In this document: one piece after another, positions 15,293-23,155 of the stretch
Position numbering within the stretch: position 1 is the stretch's first letter
Layout: each line of letters opens with the position of its first letter
Assembly (NCBI GenBank): GCA_964640545.1
Contig: CAZXHL010000029.1
Location: 1-25,932 of the forward strand
Direction: 5' to 3'
Origin: JBGSZX01 sp964640545
GTDB lineage: Bacteria > Bdellovibrionota > UBA2428
DNA: 25,932 bases
Translations under genes and position numbers: made by a program
The notes under the pieces: generated by a model
What the model was told of the DNA's origin: nothing
Database searches by the model: none
What the model saw: the letters and a program-made list of their open reading frames with translations, nothing else

Positions 15293-16252
15293 ATGAATAG
15301 TGGCCCTAAAAATCCGAACGACAAACCAGACGAAATAGATGGCGAAAACTGGGAAAGTGTTCGAATGACTTCGACAAAGACAGAAGTTATTACGACAACG
15401 ACTACTGGTGATGAGCTTCTGAAAAATCAGAACGAATCTGATCCGGCGTTTATTGCCATCCAAGGTGATATGTTAGGGCGAGTCTTCAGACTCAAAGAAG
15501 GCACAAACACTATTGGTCGTCAGACCGACAATGAGATCATTATTAACCAACGTGCAGTTTCAGGACGACATGCCTGTGTGAAGCGCGAAGGCTCCAATGT
15601 GATTCTAGAAGATTTGCAGAGCACGAATGGAACGATTCTCAATACTAAGCGTATTGATCGGCCCATGCTCTTGCAGCAGGATGACGTCATCAAAGTAGGC
15701 AGTAGTGTTTTCAAATACACGGAAAACAATTTGGACACGGCGTTTACTGAGTCTCTCCATCAAAAAGGAACTGTGGATGAGCTCACTGGAGTTTACAATA
15801 AGGCTTATTTGCTTCAATCACTCAGCCAAGCGATTGAAGTCGCTAAATCTGGTTTTCCATTAAGCATTGTGATGTTTGATCTGGACCACTTCAAAAAAGT
15901 AAACGATAACTTCGGACATCTCGCGGGAGATTACGTCCTCAAAGAAACCTGTCGTTTGATCAAAGACTCTGTGATTCGCTCCGAAGATATTCTTGGCCGC
16001 TTTGGTGGTGAGGAGTTTGTTTTAATCATGCCCGACGCCAAACTTGAAGTGGCTGTTGGTGTAGCAGAGCGTGTTCGCAAAACGATTGAAGATCATTTGT
16101 TCGAACACTCAGGGAAAGTGATGCCTGTAACGACTTCTCTCGGAGTCTGCACTTGGAGACCTCAGGTCAAAACCGCAGATGATTTCTTAGAGGAAGTCGA
16201 TAAGCTTCTCTATAAATCCAAAGAGGGTGGCCGAAATCGTGTCACGTCCTAA
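15293..16252 (+). CDS. FHA-GGDEF diguanylate cyclase (DgcB-like)
   Basis: A 319-residue soluble protein. Residues 1-50 are an unstructured hydrophilic tail with a Thr-rich run (T26, T28, T30, then T34-T38). The FHA domain spans 53-142 with G75-R76, S90-G91-R92-H93 and N112-G113. The GGDEF domain (about 160-319) has the active-site GGEEF (238-242), so it should make cyclic di-GMP from two GTP, and an intact inhibitory site RSED (229-232) exactly five residues upstream. This architecture matches DgcB (Bd0742) of Bdellovibrio bacteriovorus, which is required for prey invasion and whose FHA domain binds a phosphorylated threonine in its own N-terminal tail (established knowledge). The function here is inferred by analogy. 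It is cotranscribed with the TadG-like gene and converges with the next gene. Confidence 0.93.
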   Translation: MNSGPKNPNDKPDEIDGENWESVRMTSTKTEVITTTTTGDELLKNQNESDPAFIAIQGDMLGRVFRLKEGTNTIGRQTDNEIIINQRAVSGRHACVKREGSNVILEDLQSTNGTILNTKRIDRPMLLQQDDVIKVGSSVFKYTENNLDTAFTESLHQKGTVDELTGVYNKAYLLQSLSQAIEVAKSGFPLSIVMFDLDHFKKVNDNFGHLAGDYVLKETCRLIKDSVIRSEDILGRFGGEEFVLIMPDAKLEVAVGVAERVRKTIEDHLFEHSGKVMPVTTSLGVCTWRPQVKTADDFLEEVDKLLYKSKEGGRNRVTS

Positions 16253-16253
16253 G

Positions 16254-16272
16254 GGATTGTAGATTACAATCC
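16254..16272. terminator. Palindromic hairpin at converging gene ends
   Basis: GGATTGTA (16254-16261) and TACAATCC (16265-16272) form a perfect 8-bp stem with loop GAT, overlapping the stop codon of the minus-strand gene. No T tract follows on either strand, so it may stabilise 3' ends or act as a Rho-assisted stop rather than a classic intrinsic terminator. Confidence 0.4.
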
Positions 16273-16920
16273 AGCTACGAATTCGTTTTGAAGATCGCGA
16301 TCAGCCCAAACAAGGTCACGGCCCAATTTGATTGCAGCAATTGCTTTTTGGCCATCTTCTTGAATGATGAATTGAATTTCAATTCTGTGCTTTTCATCAA
16401 ATTTCTTAAGAGCTGTTTCAACGCCAGCTTCAGCATTGGCTTCTGCTAGCAATGAGGCAAAAAGGTCACGGCCGAGTTTCTGATGGCCAGCTTCTCCTGT
16501 TTTGATGCGAGACATTTGAATGTTCTTACGTTGAGAGCGCAAAGATTCTTTTTGGGTTTTAGATTGTTGCTGAAGATCTTTTTCTAGTTGGCTGCGTTCA
16601 ACACGAACCTTGTTGATCACTTTTGCAACTTGAGCTTTTTCACGCTCATTAAGATCGAAGTAGAAAGATGGCGCGGCAACAGTCACTTCCTGTGACTGTT
16701 CCGCTTCCTGACTAGACGGGTCCCGGGAACGAATTCCTAGAAGCGTCTGTAAATCCTCTGCCGTGAGGAATGCTCTACCTTGAGCGGGAAGCTCTACCAT
16801 GAGCTTCTTATCGTTGGACTCTGCACCGTCATCAGCTCCAACCGTGGAACTAATAAGAGCGCAACACATAAGGCCTCCTGCCGTCAGTGTTCTTATTGTA
16901 GCGAGAATTCCGTTTCTCAT
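16264..16920 (-). CDS. Small exported helical protein, unknown function
   Basis: A 218-residue protein. I chose the ATG at 16920 because AAAGGA lies 8 bases upstream and it gives a clear signal peptide (MRNGILATIRTLTAGGLMCC..., cleavage after VGA near residue 29); the frame stays open further upstream but that extension has no protein-like features and crosses hairpins. The mature protein begins acidic, has an extended region up to about 90, then a long charged helix rich in Glu, Lys and Gln (about 95-150: NEREKAQVAKVINKVRVER and onward) with coiled-coil character, and a C-terminal part with IEIQFIIQEDGQKA. There is no Cys in the mature part and no recognised family. It is probably periplasmic. 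It is transcribed alone, with a structured leader. Confidence 0.8.
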   Translation of the reverse strand: MRNGILATIRTLTAGGLMCCALISSTVGADDGAESNDKKLMVELPAQGRAFLTAEDLQTLLGIRSRDPSSQEAEQSQEVTVAAPSFYFDLNEREKAQVAKVINKVRVERSQLEKDLQQQSKTQKESLRSQRKNIQMSRIKTGEAGHQKLGRDLFASLLAEANAEAGVETALKKFDEKHRIEIQFIIQEDGQKAIAAIKLGRDLVWADRDLQNEFVAGL

Positions 16921-17063
16921 AAGCGAGTCCTTTCTTTGTTCTCTCCAGAAAATCTTTTCCTGGAGCGCTCGTCCTGAGCCTTGGAACCTCCTATAGGTTG
17001 CATGGGGCGTGCCAGGTCTTCGTGAGATAGGAAATAATCTATTATTCTGGGTGTTTATGGAGA

Positions 17064-17123
17064 AAATGGTCCATGTAAAACTTTTGGGGTGGTGTAGAAA
17101 TCTTCTACACAAAATGACCATTT
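17064..17123. repeat. Nested inverted repeat (operator or RNA hairpin candidate)
   Basis: Outer arms AAATGGTC (17064-17071) and GACCATTT (17116-17123) are exact reverse complements. Inside them, GTGTAGAA (17092-17099) and TTCTACAC (17103-17110) form a perfect stem with a 3-base loop. No T tract follows on either strand, so a terminator is unlikely. Confidence 0.7.
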
Positions 17124-17144
17124 CTGGAAAAACTCGCTTACTCA

Positions 17145-17240
17145 CAGAACTTCGACAGCGGTTGGGGGGAGCTAAGCCTTTGAAATCAATTGTTAATTTT
17201 ATGTTAAGACAAAAATTGCCGGGTAGGTGTTGAAGTTCTG
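17145..17240. repeat. 13-bp inverted repeat with 70-base loop upstream of mutL
   Basis: CAGAACTTCGACA (17145-17157) pairs with TGTTGAAGTTCTG (17228-17240), 12 Watson-Crick pairs plus one G-U position. The enclosed DNA includes an AT-rich stretch that may hold the mutL promoter. Either a structured RNA or a looped operator would fit. Confidence 0.6.
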
Positions 17241-17274
17241 GACACAAATCTGAGCAAGAGTATAGGTCTTAGAC

Positions 17275-19137
17275 ATGTCTAAAGCGCCTCAAGTCCAATT
17301 ATTGAATTCTGAGATCGTCGGGCGCATTGCTGCTGGAGAAGTGGTCGACCGTCCGGCTTCCGTATTAAAGGAACTTTTGGACAATGCGATCGATGCGGGC
17401 TCCACGCAGATCAAAATCCTCTTAATAGAGGCTGGCATGAAACGCATCGAGGTTATTGATGATGGTGCGGGTATGGGGCCTGAGGATCTCAAGCTCTGCA
17501 CCTTAAGGCATGCGACCAGTAAGATTTCCAGTCTCGAAGATCTCGACCACATTCATTCTCTTGGTTTCAGGGGGGAAGCGCTTGCTGCCACGGCTTCCGT
17601 GGCCAAGCTCCGAATCGAAAGTTTTCAGAAGGGGGCTTCTGAGGCGTGGGCATGGGAAGCTTTTGGTTCTACGAAGGGCGAGTTAACTCCCGTTTCTCTA
17701 TCTAAGGGCACCAAAGTCAAAATAGAAGATATCTTTTTCAATGTTCCAGCTCGTAAGAAGTTTCTAAAGAGCTTGAGCAGTGAATATCAAGAGTGTTTGA
17801 CCGTGCTTCAAAATATGGCTCTAGCTCATCCGCGGCTCGCGTTCTCTTGGAACTTTCTGAATGAATCGGGCGAGCTCAAAGAAAGTTTTGAGTGCAGCCC
17901 TGAAACTTTGGGTGAGCGATTCAGAAATTTATTTCCTCACGACGGAGAATTGCTCCACGTCCAAGCCGCCAAGATTGATGAGGGTGTCGAGAATGTGAAC
18001 ATGGCTTTTTATAAGTCACCTGTGTCTTCCAGATTCAAAAAAGACATCCACCTCATCGTCAACGGCCGTCCTGTTGAAGATGCGAGACTGCCATACGCCT
18101 TGAGGGAAGCCTACTCAGGATTGATTGAGTCATCTCGCTACCCTGTAGGCGTCATCGATATGAAGGTCGACCCCTCCATTATAGATGTGAATATTCACCC
18201 TCAGAAGAAAGAGGTCCGCTGGCCTAAGGGGTTTAGTGTGGCTTCGGTGGCCTATAGTCTTTTGAGGCCGCATTTAGAGGTGGCTCCTTCTGCGCCTCAA
18301 GTGTCCGATCAAGATCCGGGTTTAAGGTCTTCCTTTTCCGCTCCATCCGCTAGCACACTTTTCGCTTCGACAGCGAGAGCTCCTGCCCCCCATTCTCAAA
18401 ATACCGCAGTCAATTCTTCAGGAGAGAGATTTCCTGTAGACAACTTTCGAGAATCAATGAAGCCATTTGTTGCTAAGCCAAGTCCTGGCGTCGCTCTTTC
18501 TGTTCCAGCGGGCCGTAAAGAGGACATACCCAATTTTAAATTTTCTGAACTTAAAATCGTAGGGGAGGTCGGTGCAGCTTGGATTGTGTGTGAGGCTCCG
18601 TCTGGCATGATAGTCCTTGATCAACATGCGGCTCATGAAAGGATCAACTTTGAAAAGATTTTATTATCAAAAGACCTCTTACGATCCAAAGCATTGTTGA
18701 TCCCCGTTGAATATACGCTTCCTCCTTTTGCTCATGATGATGCTCTTCAGTTAGTTAGTGTCTTTGAAAAACTAGGGTTTGAATTAAGCGATGAGTCCTT
18801 GAAGTCCCTCAAAGAAAAATCGGGAGATACTGTTGAGTTCATCGCAGTGCCAGAAGCTGACCGAAAAATTGATTGGGAAGATCTTCTTGGTCAGTTGTTC
18901 TCTGAGATTAGAGAAGACGGCAACCCGGAGCATTGGGAAGCAAAGATCAAATATCGAATCGCAGCCTCTTTGGCTTGCCACGGAAGCATTCGCCGCGGTC
19001 AACGCATTGGTCATGATCAAATCAAGGCACTACTTGAGGATATGGACAAGATTCAATGGGGAGGCTTGTGTCCACATGGGCGTCCGGTTTGGCTAAGCTT
19101 CACACATGATTGGATTGAGACGGCCTTTCATAGGTAA
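17275..19137 (+). CDS. mutL: DNA mismatch repair protein MutL with endonuclease motif
   Basis: A 620-residue GHKL ATPase that couples MutS mismatch recognition to strand incision. Seen: IAAGEVVDRPASVLKEL with the catalytic Glu near 33, N37 and D40 in the ATP site, DDGAGM (62-67), GFRGEAL (97-103), and a low-complexity linker (about 340-420). In the C-terminal domain, DQHAAHERINFE (449-460) fits DQHA(X)2E(X)4E exactly, with ACHGSIRRGQ and CPHGRP also present. These are the metal-binding motifs of the latent endonuclease, which E. coli MutL lacks, so repair here is probably methyl-independent without MutH (established link, inferred here). miaA follows 81 bases later, a common pairing. The ribosome-binding site is weak. 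Confidence 0.97.
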   Translation: MSKAPQVQLLNSEIVGRIAAGEVVDRPASVLKELLDNAIDAGSTQIKILLIEAGMKRIEVIDDGAGMGPEDLKLCTLRHATSKISSLEDLDHIHSLGFRGEALAATASVAKLRIESFQKGASEAWAWEAFGSTKGELTPVSLSKGTKVKIEDIFFNVPARKKFLKSLSSEYQECLTVLQNMALAHPRLAFSWNFLNESGELKESFECSPETLGERFRNLFPHDGELLHVQAAKIDEGVENVNMAFYKSPVSSRFKKDIHLIVNGRPVEDARLPYALREAYSGLIESSRYPVGVIDMKVDPSIIDVNIHPQKKEVRWPKGFSVASVAYSLLRPHLEVAPSAPQVSDQDPGLRSSFSAPSASTLFASTARAPAPHSQNTAVNSSGERFPVDNFRESMKPFVAKPSPGVALSVPAGRKEDIPNFKFSELKIVGEVGAAWIVCEAPSGMIVLDQHAAHERINFEKILLSKDLLRSKALLIPVEYTLPPFAHDDALQLVSVFEKLGFELSDESLKSLKEKSGDTVEFIAVPEADRKIDWEDLLGQLFSEIREDGNPEHWEAKIKYRIAASLACHGSIRRGQRIGHDQIKALLEDMDKIQWGGLCPHGRPVWLSFTHDWIETAFHR

Positions 19138-19218
19138 AATGGATAGATAAAAACTATTCACATCGCAAAAGCATAGAAAAAATTTATAAATAATATTTAC
19201 AGATAAGTTCGTAAGACA

Positions 19219-20121
19219 ATGAAGAGAAACTTTTTAGACAAAATCGAAGCTTGGGATCAGCGTGGAGTTTTGTCTGTGGTTGGACCTACGGGCTGCGGTA
19301 AGACTTCAACAGTTCTCAATTACTTGCGATCCCTTCCTCCAGGGGACTCTGAGCGCTTCTTGATCGTTAGTGTCGATTCAGTTGCATTCTATAGAGGGCT
19401 TGATATCGGCTCCGCCAAAGTCATAGGAAGGGATCGTTTAGATTTTCAGTGGATTGGTTTGGATTTCTTAAACCTTGATGAGGTGGCTACGAGTAAGCAG
19501 TTCTTGTCTGTGGTCCAAGAGCCTATCTTGAAGCATCTTCTGAACGATGGCCCTGTTATCCTCGTGGGAGGCAGCGGTTTTTACGAACGAGCCCTTGTGG
19601 AAGGTGTTGCGCCTGGTGAAAAAAGTAATGAAGTGTATCAGAGATCATTGGACGACCAGTCCAATGAAGAGCTTCATGCGAAGCTGTTGAGCTTCGATAA
19701 AAGGTGGGGCGAAAAAATCTACCCCAATGATCGCTATAGAGTCACAAGATATTTGGATTTAGTAGATCGCCAAGGATTTTCTTGGGATGATCTCCGAAAC
19801 ATTAAGATTCGTGATCCGGGGTTAGCAAAAATTTGGAATGAAACCTCGATGCTAGTCCTGGGTGGGGGGGGGGCACGTAGTATCTTTCGTGAGCCGCTCA
19901 AGGCCCGAATCGAAGAAATGTTTGAGAGGGGATGGCTTGAGGAAGCAAAGGCTCTGCTGTCGAAGTGGGGGCCTTCAGCTCCGGGCATTCAAAGTATGGG
20001 ATATCGGGAGATCGTCCCTCATTTAAATGGTGAATATGACCTCACAAAAACTAAAGAGCTCATCCTCAGCGCTCACATGGCCTACGTGAAACGCCAACGA
20101 ACCTGGTTCAAAGCGCTGTAG
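19219..20121 (+). CDS. miaA: tRNA dimethylallyltransferase
   Basis: Transfers a dimethylallyl group to A37 of tRNAs that read UNN codons (i6A37, precursor of ms2i6A). The 300-residue protein has the P-loop GPTGCGKTS (22-30), VDSVAFYRGLDIGSAK with the substrate-positioning Asp, VGGSGFYERAL, PNDRYRVTRYL, GIQSMGYREIVPHL and the C-terminal KRQRTWF. Each is a MiaA landmark, but several are diverged (GCGKT for the common ASGKT, GSGFY for GTGLY). The length is typical. It follows mutL; the usual third gene hfq is not here, and a converging rel gene lies downstream instead. The AT-rich 81-base gap before it may hold its own promoter. Confidence 0.93.
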   Translation: MKRNFLDKIEAWDQRGVLSVVGPTGCGKTSTVLNYLRSLPPGDSERFLIVSVDSVAFYRGLDIGSAKVIGRDRLDFQWIGLDFLNLDEVATSKQFLSVVQEPILKHLLNDGPVILVGGSGFYERALVEGVAPGEKSNEVYQRSLDDQSNEELHAKLLSFDKRWGEKIYPNDRYRVTRYLDLVDRQGFSWDDLRNIKIRDPGLAKIWNETSMLVLGGGGARSIFREPLKARIEEMFERGWLEEAKALLSKWGPSAPGIQSMGYREIVPHLNGEYDLTKTKELILSAHMAYVKRQRTWFKAL

Positions 20122-20174
20122 AGTTTCTAAATCCAATTAAATATTTGCATTCACCACTCAGGACGAGGGGAGTG

Positions 20175-22394
20175 CTACATGATTTCGACGCTGATGACGC
20201 CTGGGACGCCTTCGAGGTCCTTCACGCAAGCAAGCAGCTCGGCTCGGCTTGTCACTTGTAAATCAAAGAAGCCCGTGGCCTTGCGGTCGGGATTCACCTT
20301 GATGTTGATGGACTTCATGTTGATGCCCTTGGCGCTAATCGTTTTTGTCATTTGGTTCATGAGGCCTTGATTGTCCGTCACGATGATCTTGATCTTCACA
20401 TCTCTTAGGATTTTGCGATTGTTTTCATCAGCCCATGAAACGTCCACGGCTCTTCCAGAATCCACGTCCAATACTTTCGGACAATTTACTCGGTGGCAAA
20501 TTACTCCCCTGCCTCTGGAGATAAATCCAATGATCTCATCACCAGGCAATGGATTGCAGCACTTTGCAAATCGAACCATCACATCATCGATCCCCTCGAT
20601 GAGAACGGCACTTCGCTTAGACTCTTTAATCGTGCGACCTTTGATGGAGGTTTCATCGGCAATGGCTTGGGCTTCTTCTTCGAGAGACTCTGGAGGTGCG
20701 CCTTTGAATTTTTCAGGAAATATTTTGGCCAATAGTTTTTCAGGAGCTGTTCTTCCATAACCAACTGCGATGATCATCTCATCAAGAGAGGCAAAGGAGA
20801 GCTGACCTGCGCGCTCGTCCACGTCTTTTAGCTTTTCAAATTTTCCAAAGTTCTCGTGAATTCTTTTGAATTCACGTTCCAATACGTCTCTACCGATCGC
20901 CCTTGCTCGATCTCGCTCTTCCGTTTTGATAAAAGCTCTGATTTTGGATTTCGCGCGACCCGTTTTTACAATCTTGAGCCAATCCTTGCTCGGTCTCTGC
21001 GTGGGCGAGGTCATGATCTCGACCGTGTCGCCGGATCGAAGTTTGTATTTTAGGGGCACCATGCGACCATTAACTTTGGCGCCGATACATTTGTTTCCAA
21101 CGTCCGTGTGGACTGAGAATGCGAAATCTAAAGGCGTCGCTCCGACGGGGTATTCCTTTAATTCACCCTTTGGCGTAAAAACATAGATCTCACCCGCAAA
21201 AAGATCGAGCTTAATTGACTCATAAAACTCTGTGGAATTGTCTAGGGTCTCTTGTGCTTCGATCACTTGCCTGAGCCAGTGAAAGCGTTCCGCGTCTTTA
21301 GCGTTGAGCTTTCCTTCTTTGTATTGCCAGTGAGCCGCCACGCCACCTTCGGCCACTCGGTGCATCTCTTCCGTTCTAATCTGAACCTCAAGGCGCTCTC
21401 CATAAGGACCAATGACAGTCGTATGAAGGGATTGATACATGTTGTTCTTCGGCATGGCGATGTAGTCTTTAAAACGGCCCGGAACCGGTTTGAAGAACGA
21501 GTGAACAATCCCCAAAACTTCGTAGCATTCCGCTACCGAGTTGGTGATCACACGAAACGCTACAATGTCATGGATCTCTTCAAAGTCTAAATTCCGAGAT
21601 TCCATCTTTTTATATATGGAATAGAAGTGCTTTGGTCTGCCGGTTACCTTGATCTTCAGCCCATATTCACCGGCTTTGTCGATCAGGATTTTCTTCATCG
21701 TCTCTGTGTATTTTTTTCTCTCATCTTGTTTCTTGTCGATGAGCTTAATGAGCTTCTGGTAGACCTCCGGATGAAGGTAACGAAGACAAAGGTCTTCTAA
21801 TTCGACCTTCATCCATGAAATCCCCATGCGATTGGCAAGTGGGACATAGATCTCAAGAGTTTCACTAGCAATCGCTTCCTGCTTGTGGGGGGGCATGTGC
21901 TGTAGAGTGCGCATGTTGTGTGTGCGATCCGCAAGTTTGACGAGGATGACCCTTAGGTCTTTAGCTGTCGCCAAAATCATTTTTCGAAAGTTTTCCGCCT
22001 GTTTCTCGTGCTTTGACCTGAAACTAATTTTCGAAATTTTTGTGACCCCGTCGACGAGTTGAGCCACTTCTTTGCCAAATTCTTCAGCTAACTCTTCACA
22101 GCTAGTTTCGGTGTCCTCTACAACATCGTGCAAGATTCCCGTAACGATGGTCGCCAAGTCCATTTTCATTGTCGACAGAATGTAGGCAACGGAAATGGGG
22201 TGCATGATGTAGGGCTCGCCAGACTTTCGGGTTTGTCCTTCATGTAAAGAGAGGGCAAAGTCATGGGCCTTTTGCAGTAGTCCAAAATCAGCTTCAGGAA
22301 AGTACGACTTTACGCTTGCTTTGAGATCCTCAAAGCTGGGGTTGGGAGCGTGCTTATTGAATTTTGTGGATGAGGGCGAAGGAGTATCAGTCAT
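20175..22394 (-). CDS. relA/spoT: Bifunctional (p)ppGpp synthetase/hydrolase (RelA/SpoT family)
   Basis: A 739-residue long RSH protein that makes and degrades the stringent-response alarmone. The HD hydrolase domain is intact: H65 in EPYIMH and HDVVED (89-94). The synthetase domain has GRFKDYIAMPKNNMYQSLH (306-324) and EVQIRT (336-341); the RFKD form marks bifunctional enzymes, against EFDD in synthetase-only RelA (established). A TGS domain (about 398-462), a helical/conserved-Cys region with RFAKCCNPLPGD, and a C-terminal ACT domain (about 660-739) follow. Both activities should therefore be present. It lies 82 bases after gmk, with no rpoZ between. A short 17-codon frame (22440-22387) overlaps its start. 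No strong Shine-Dalgarno is visible. Confidence 0.96.
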   Translation of the reverse strand: MTDTPSPSSTKFNKHAPNPSFEDLKASVKSYFPEADFGLLQKAHDFALSLHEGQTRKSGEPYIMHPISVAYILSTMKMDLATIVTGILHDVVEDTETSCEELAEEFGKEVAQLVDGVTKISKISFRSKHEKQAENFRKMILATAKDLRVILVKLADRTHNMRTLQHMPPHKQEAIASETLEIYVPLANRMGISWMKVELEDLCLRYLHPEVYQKLIKLIDKKQDERKKYTETMKKILIDKAGEYGLKIKVTGRPKHFYSIYKKMESRNLDFEEIHDIVAFRVITNSVAECYEVLGIVHSFFKPVPGRFKDYIAMPKNNMYQSLHTTVIGPYGERLEVQIRTEEMHRVAEGGVAAHWQYKEGKLNAKDAERFHWLRQVIEAQETLDNSTEFYESIKLDLFAGEIYVFTPKGELKEYPVGATPLDFAFSVHTDVGNKCIGAKVNGRMVPLKYKLRSGDTVEIMTSPTQRPSKDWLKIVKTGRAKSKIRAFIKTEERDRARAIGRDVLEREFKRIHENFGKFEKLKDVDERAGQLSFASLDEMIIAVGYGRTAPEKLLAKIFPEKFKGAPPESLEEEAQAIADETSIKGRTIKESKRSAVLIEGIDDVMVRFAKCCNPLPGDEIIGFISRGRGVICHRVNCPKVLDVDSGRAVDVSWADENNRKILRDVKIKIIVTDNQGLMNQMTKTISAKGINMKSINIKVNPDRKATGFFDLQVTSRAELLACVKDLEGVPGVISVEIM

Positions 22395-22476
22395 TTTCTA
22401 TTTCTTCGCACTCGTCAGGATTGGATACTGGGTCGGACATTAGAAACGGATAGCTTCCAGCACATGAGCTTCACAC

Positions 22477-23043
22477 TCACGCTAAATTCTTTTTAATTAT
22501 GGATTCGATTTCGAGGGCAGCACGATCAAGGCGATCGTTGAGGACTTGGAAGTCAAATTGATCGGCAAGGGCGATTTCTTTGCGGGCATTCTCAAGACGC
22601 TTTCGAATGTCGGCATCTGTTTCGGTTCCTCGCTTACGCAGGCGACTTTCTAGAATGTCAAAGTCAGGAGGCATAACGAAAATACTAATCGCCTGGTTGA
22701 AGGCACTCTTGATGCTTTGAGCTCCTTGCACATCAATCGTCATGATGAGGATCTCGCCTTTATCGATAGATTCTTGCACAACTTGTTTTCGAGTGCCGTA
22801 GCGATAGCCGTGAACCATCGCCCATTCTGCGAATTCATCTCGCTTTAGCATTTGCTCGAATTCGTCATCGCTTAAAAATATGTAATCTTGATCAGGAATT
22901 TCGGTGGGTCTAGCGGGTCTCGTCGTGCAAGTGATGGACCTGCTTGCATTCGGGAAACGCGAAATAAGTTCGCTGGCGAGAGTGGTTTTTCCACCTCCGC
23001 TTGGTGCTGCAATTACGACAAGTAGTCCTGACTTGGTCCCCAT
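22477..23043 (-). CDS. gmk: Guanylate kinase
   Basis: Phosphorylates GMP to GDP in the cytoplasm using ATP. The 188-residue protein is of usual length, with the P-loop APSGGGKTT (13-21; GPSGAGKST in most homologues), the GMP-binding TTRPARPTE and HGYRYGT, the conserved MTIDVQGAQ (Walker B-like), and the lid region RLRKRGTETDADIRKRL. It sits in the widely conserved yicC-remA-gmk cluster seen in Firmicutes. No Shine-Dalgarno is obvious, so translation may depend on upstream coupling. Confidence 0.97.
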   Translation of the reverse strand: MGTKSGLLVVIAAPSGGGKTTLASELISRFPNASRSITCTTRPARPTEIPDQDYIFLSDDEFEQMLKRDEFAEWAMVHGYRYGTRKQVVQESIDKGEILIMTIDVQGAQSIKSAFNQAISIFVMPPDFDILESRLRKRGTETDADIRKRLENARKEIALADQFDFQVLNDRLDRAALEIESIIKKNLA

Positions 23044-23155
23044 GTTGGCACATTAACACGGGATTTCTTGAAAATCGCTGTAATTTGCTGCCGCGCCGCG
23101 GCTCAGGTTTTTGGGAAGAAGTTGGCTTTTCCAAAAACAGGAATGGAGGCTTCGG

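Larger units (their letters stand above)
16921..17274. other. 354-bp intergenic region with several dyads, no gene recognised
   Basis: This region separates the divergent exported-protein gene and mutL. I see four inverted repeats: 16943-16952/16955-16965 (10 bp with one bulge), 16985-16989/16995-16999, a nested dyad at 17064-17123 (outer 8 bp AAATGGTC/GACCATTT around an inner 8 bp GTGTAGAA/TTCTACAC), and a 13-bp arm pair 17145-17157/17228-17240 with one G-U-type position. A TTGAAA box at 17180-17185 lies in AT-rich DNA without a good -10. No tRNA, no recognisable ncRNA and no coding frame with protein-like content. Confidence 0.6.

Noticed and set aside
16921..17247. N-terminal extension of the small exported protein gene to 17247
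   Set aside because: The extension would bury the signal peptide, crosses several hairpins, and the ATG at 16920 has a good Shine-Dalgarno.
19138..19218. miaA promoter in the AT-rich gap
   Set aside because: A TTCACA box is present but no -10 at a normal distance; not listed as a feature.
22441..22476. Possible rpoZ remnant between gmk and rel
   Set aside because: I read all three minus-strand frames; none shows omega-like sequence, and stops interrupt them.
23105..23145. Imperfect hairpin TTTTTGGGAA...TTTCCAAAAA between remA and gmk
   Set aside because: No T tract follows on the minus strand and the stem has mismatches; I could not support a terminator.
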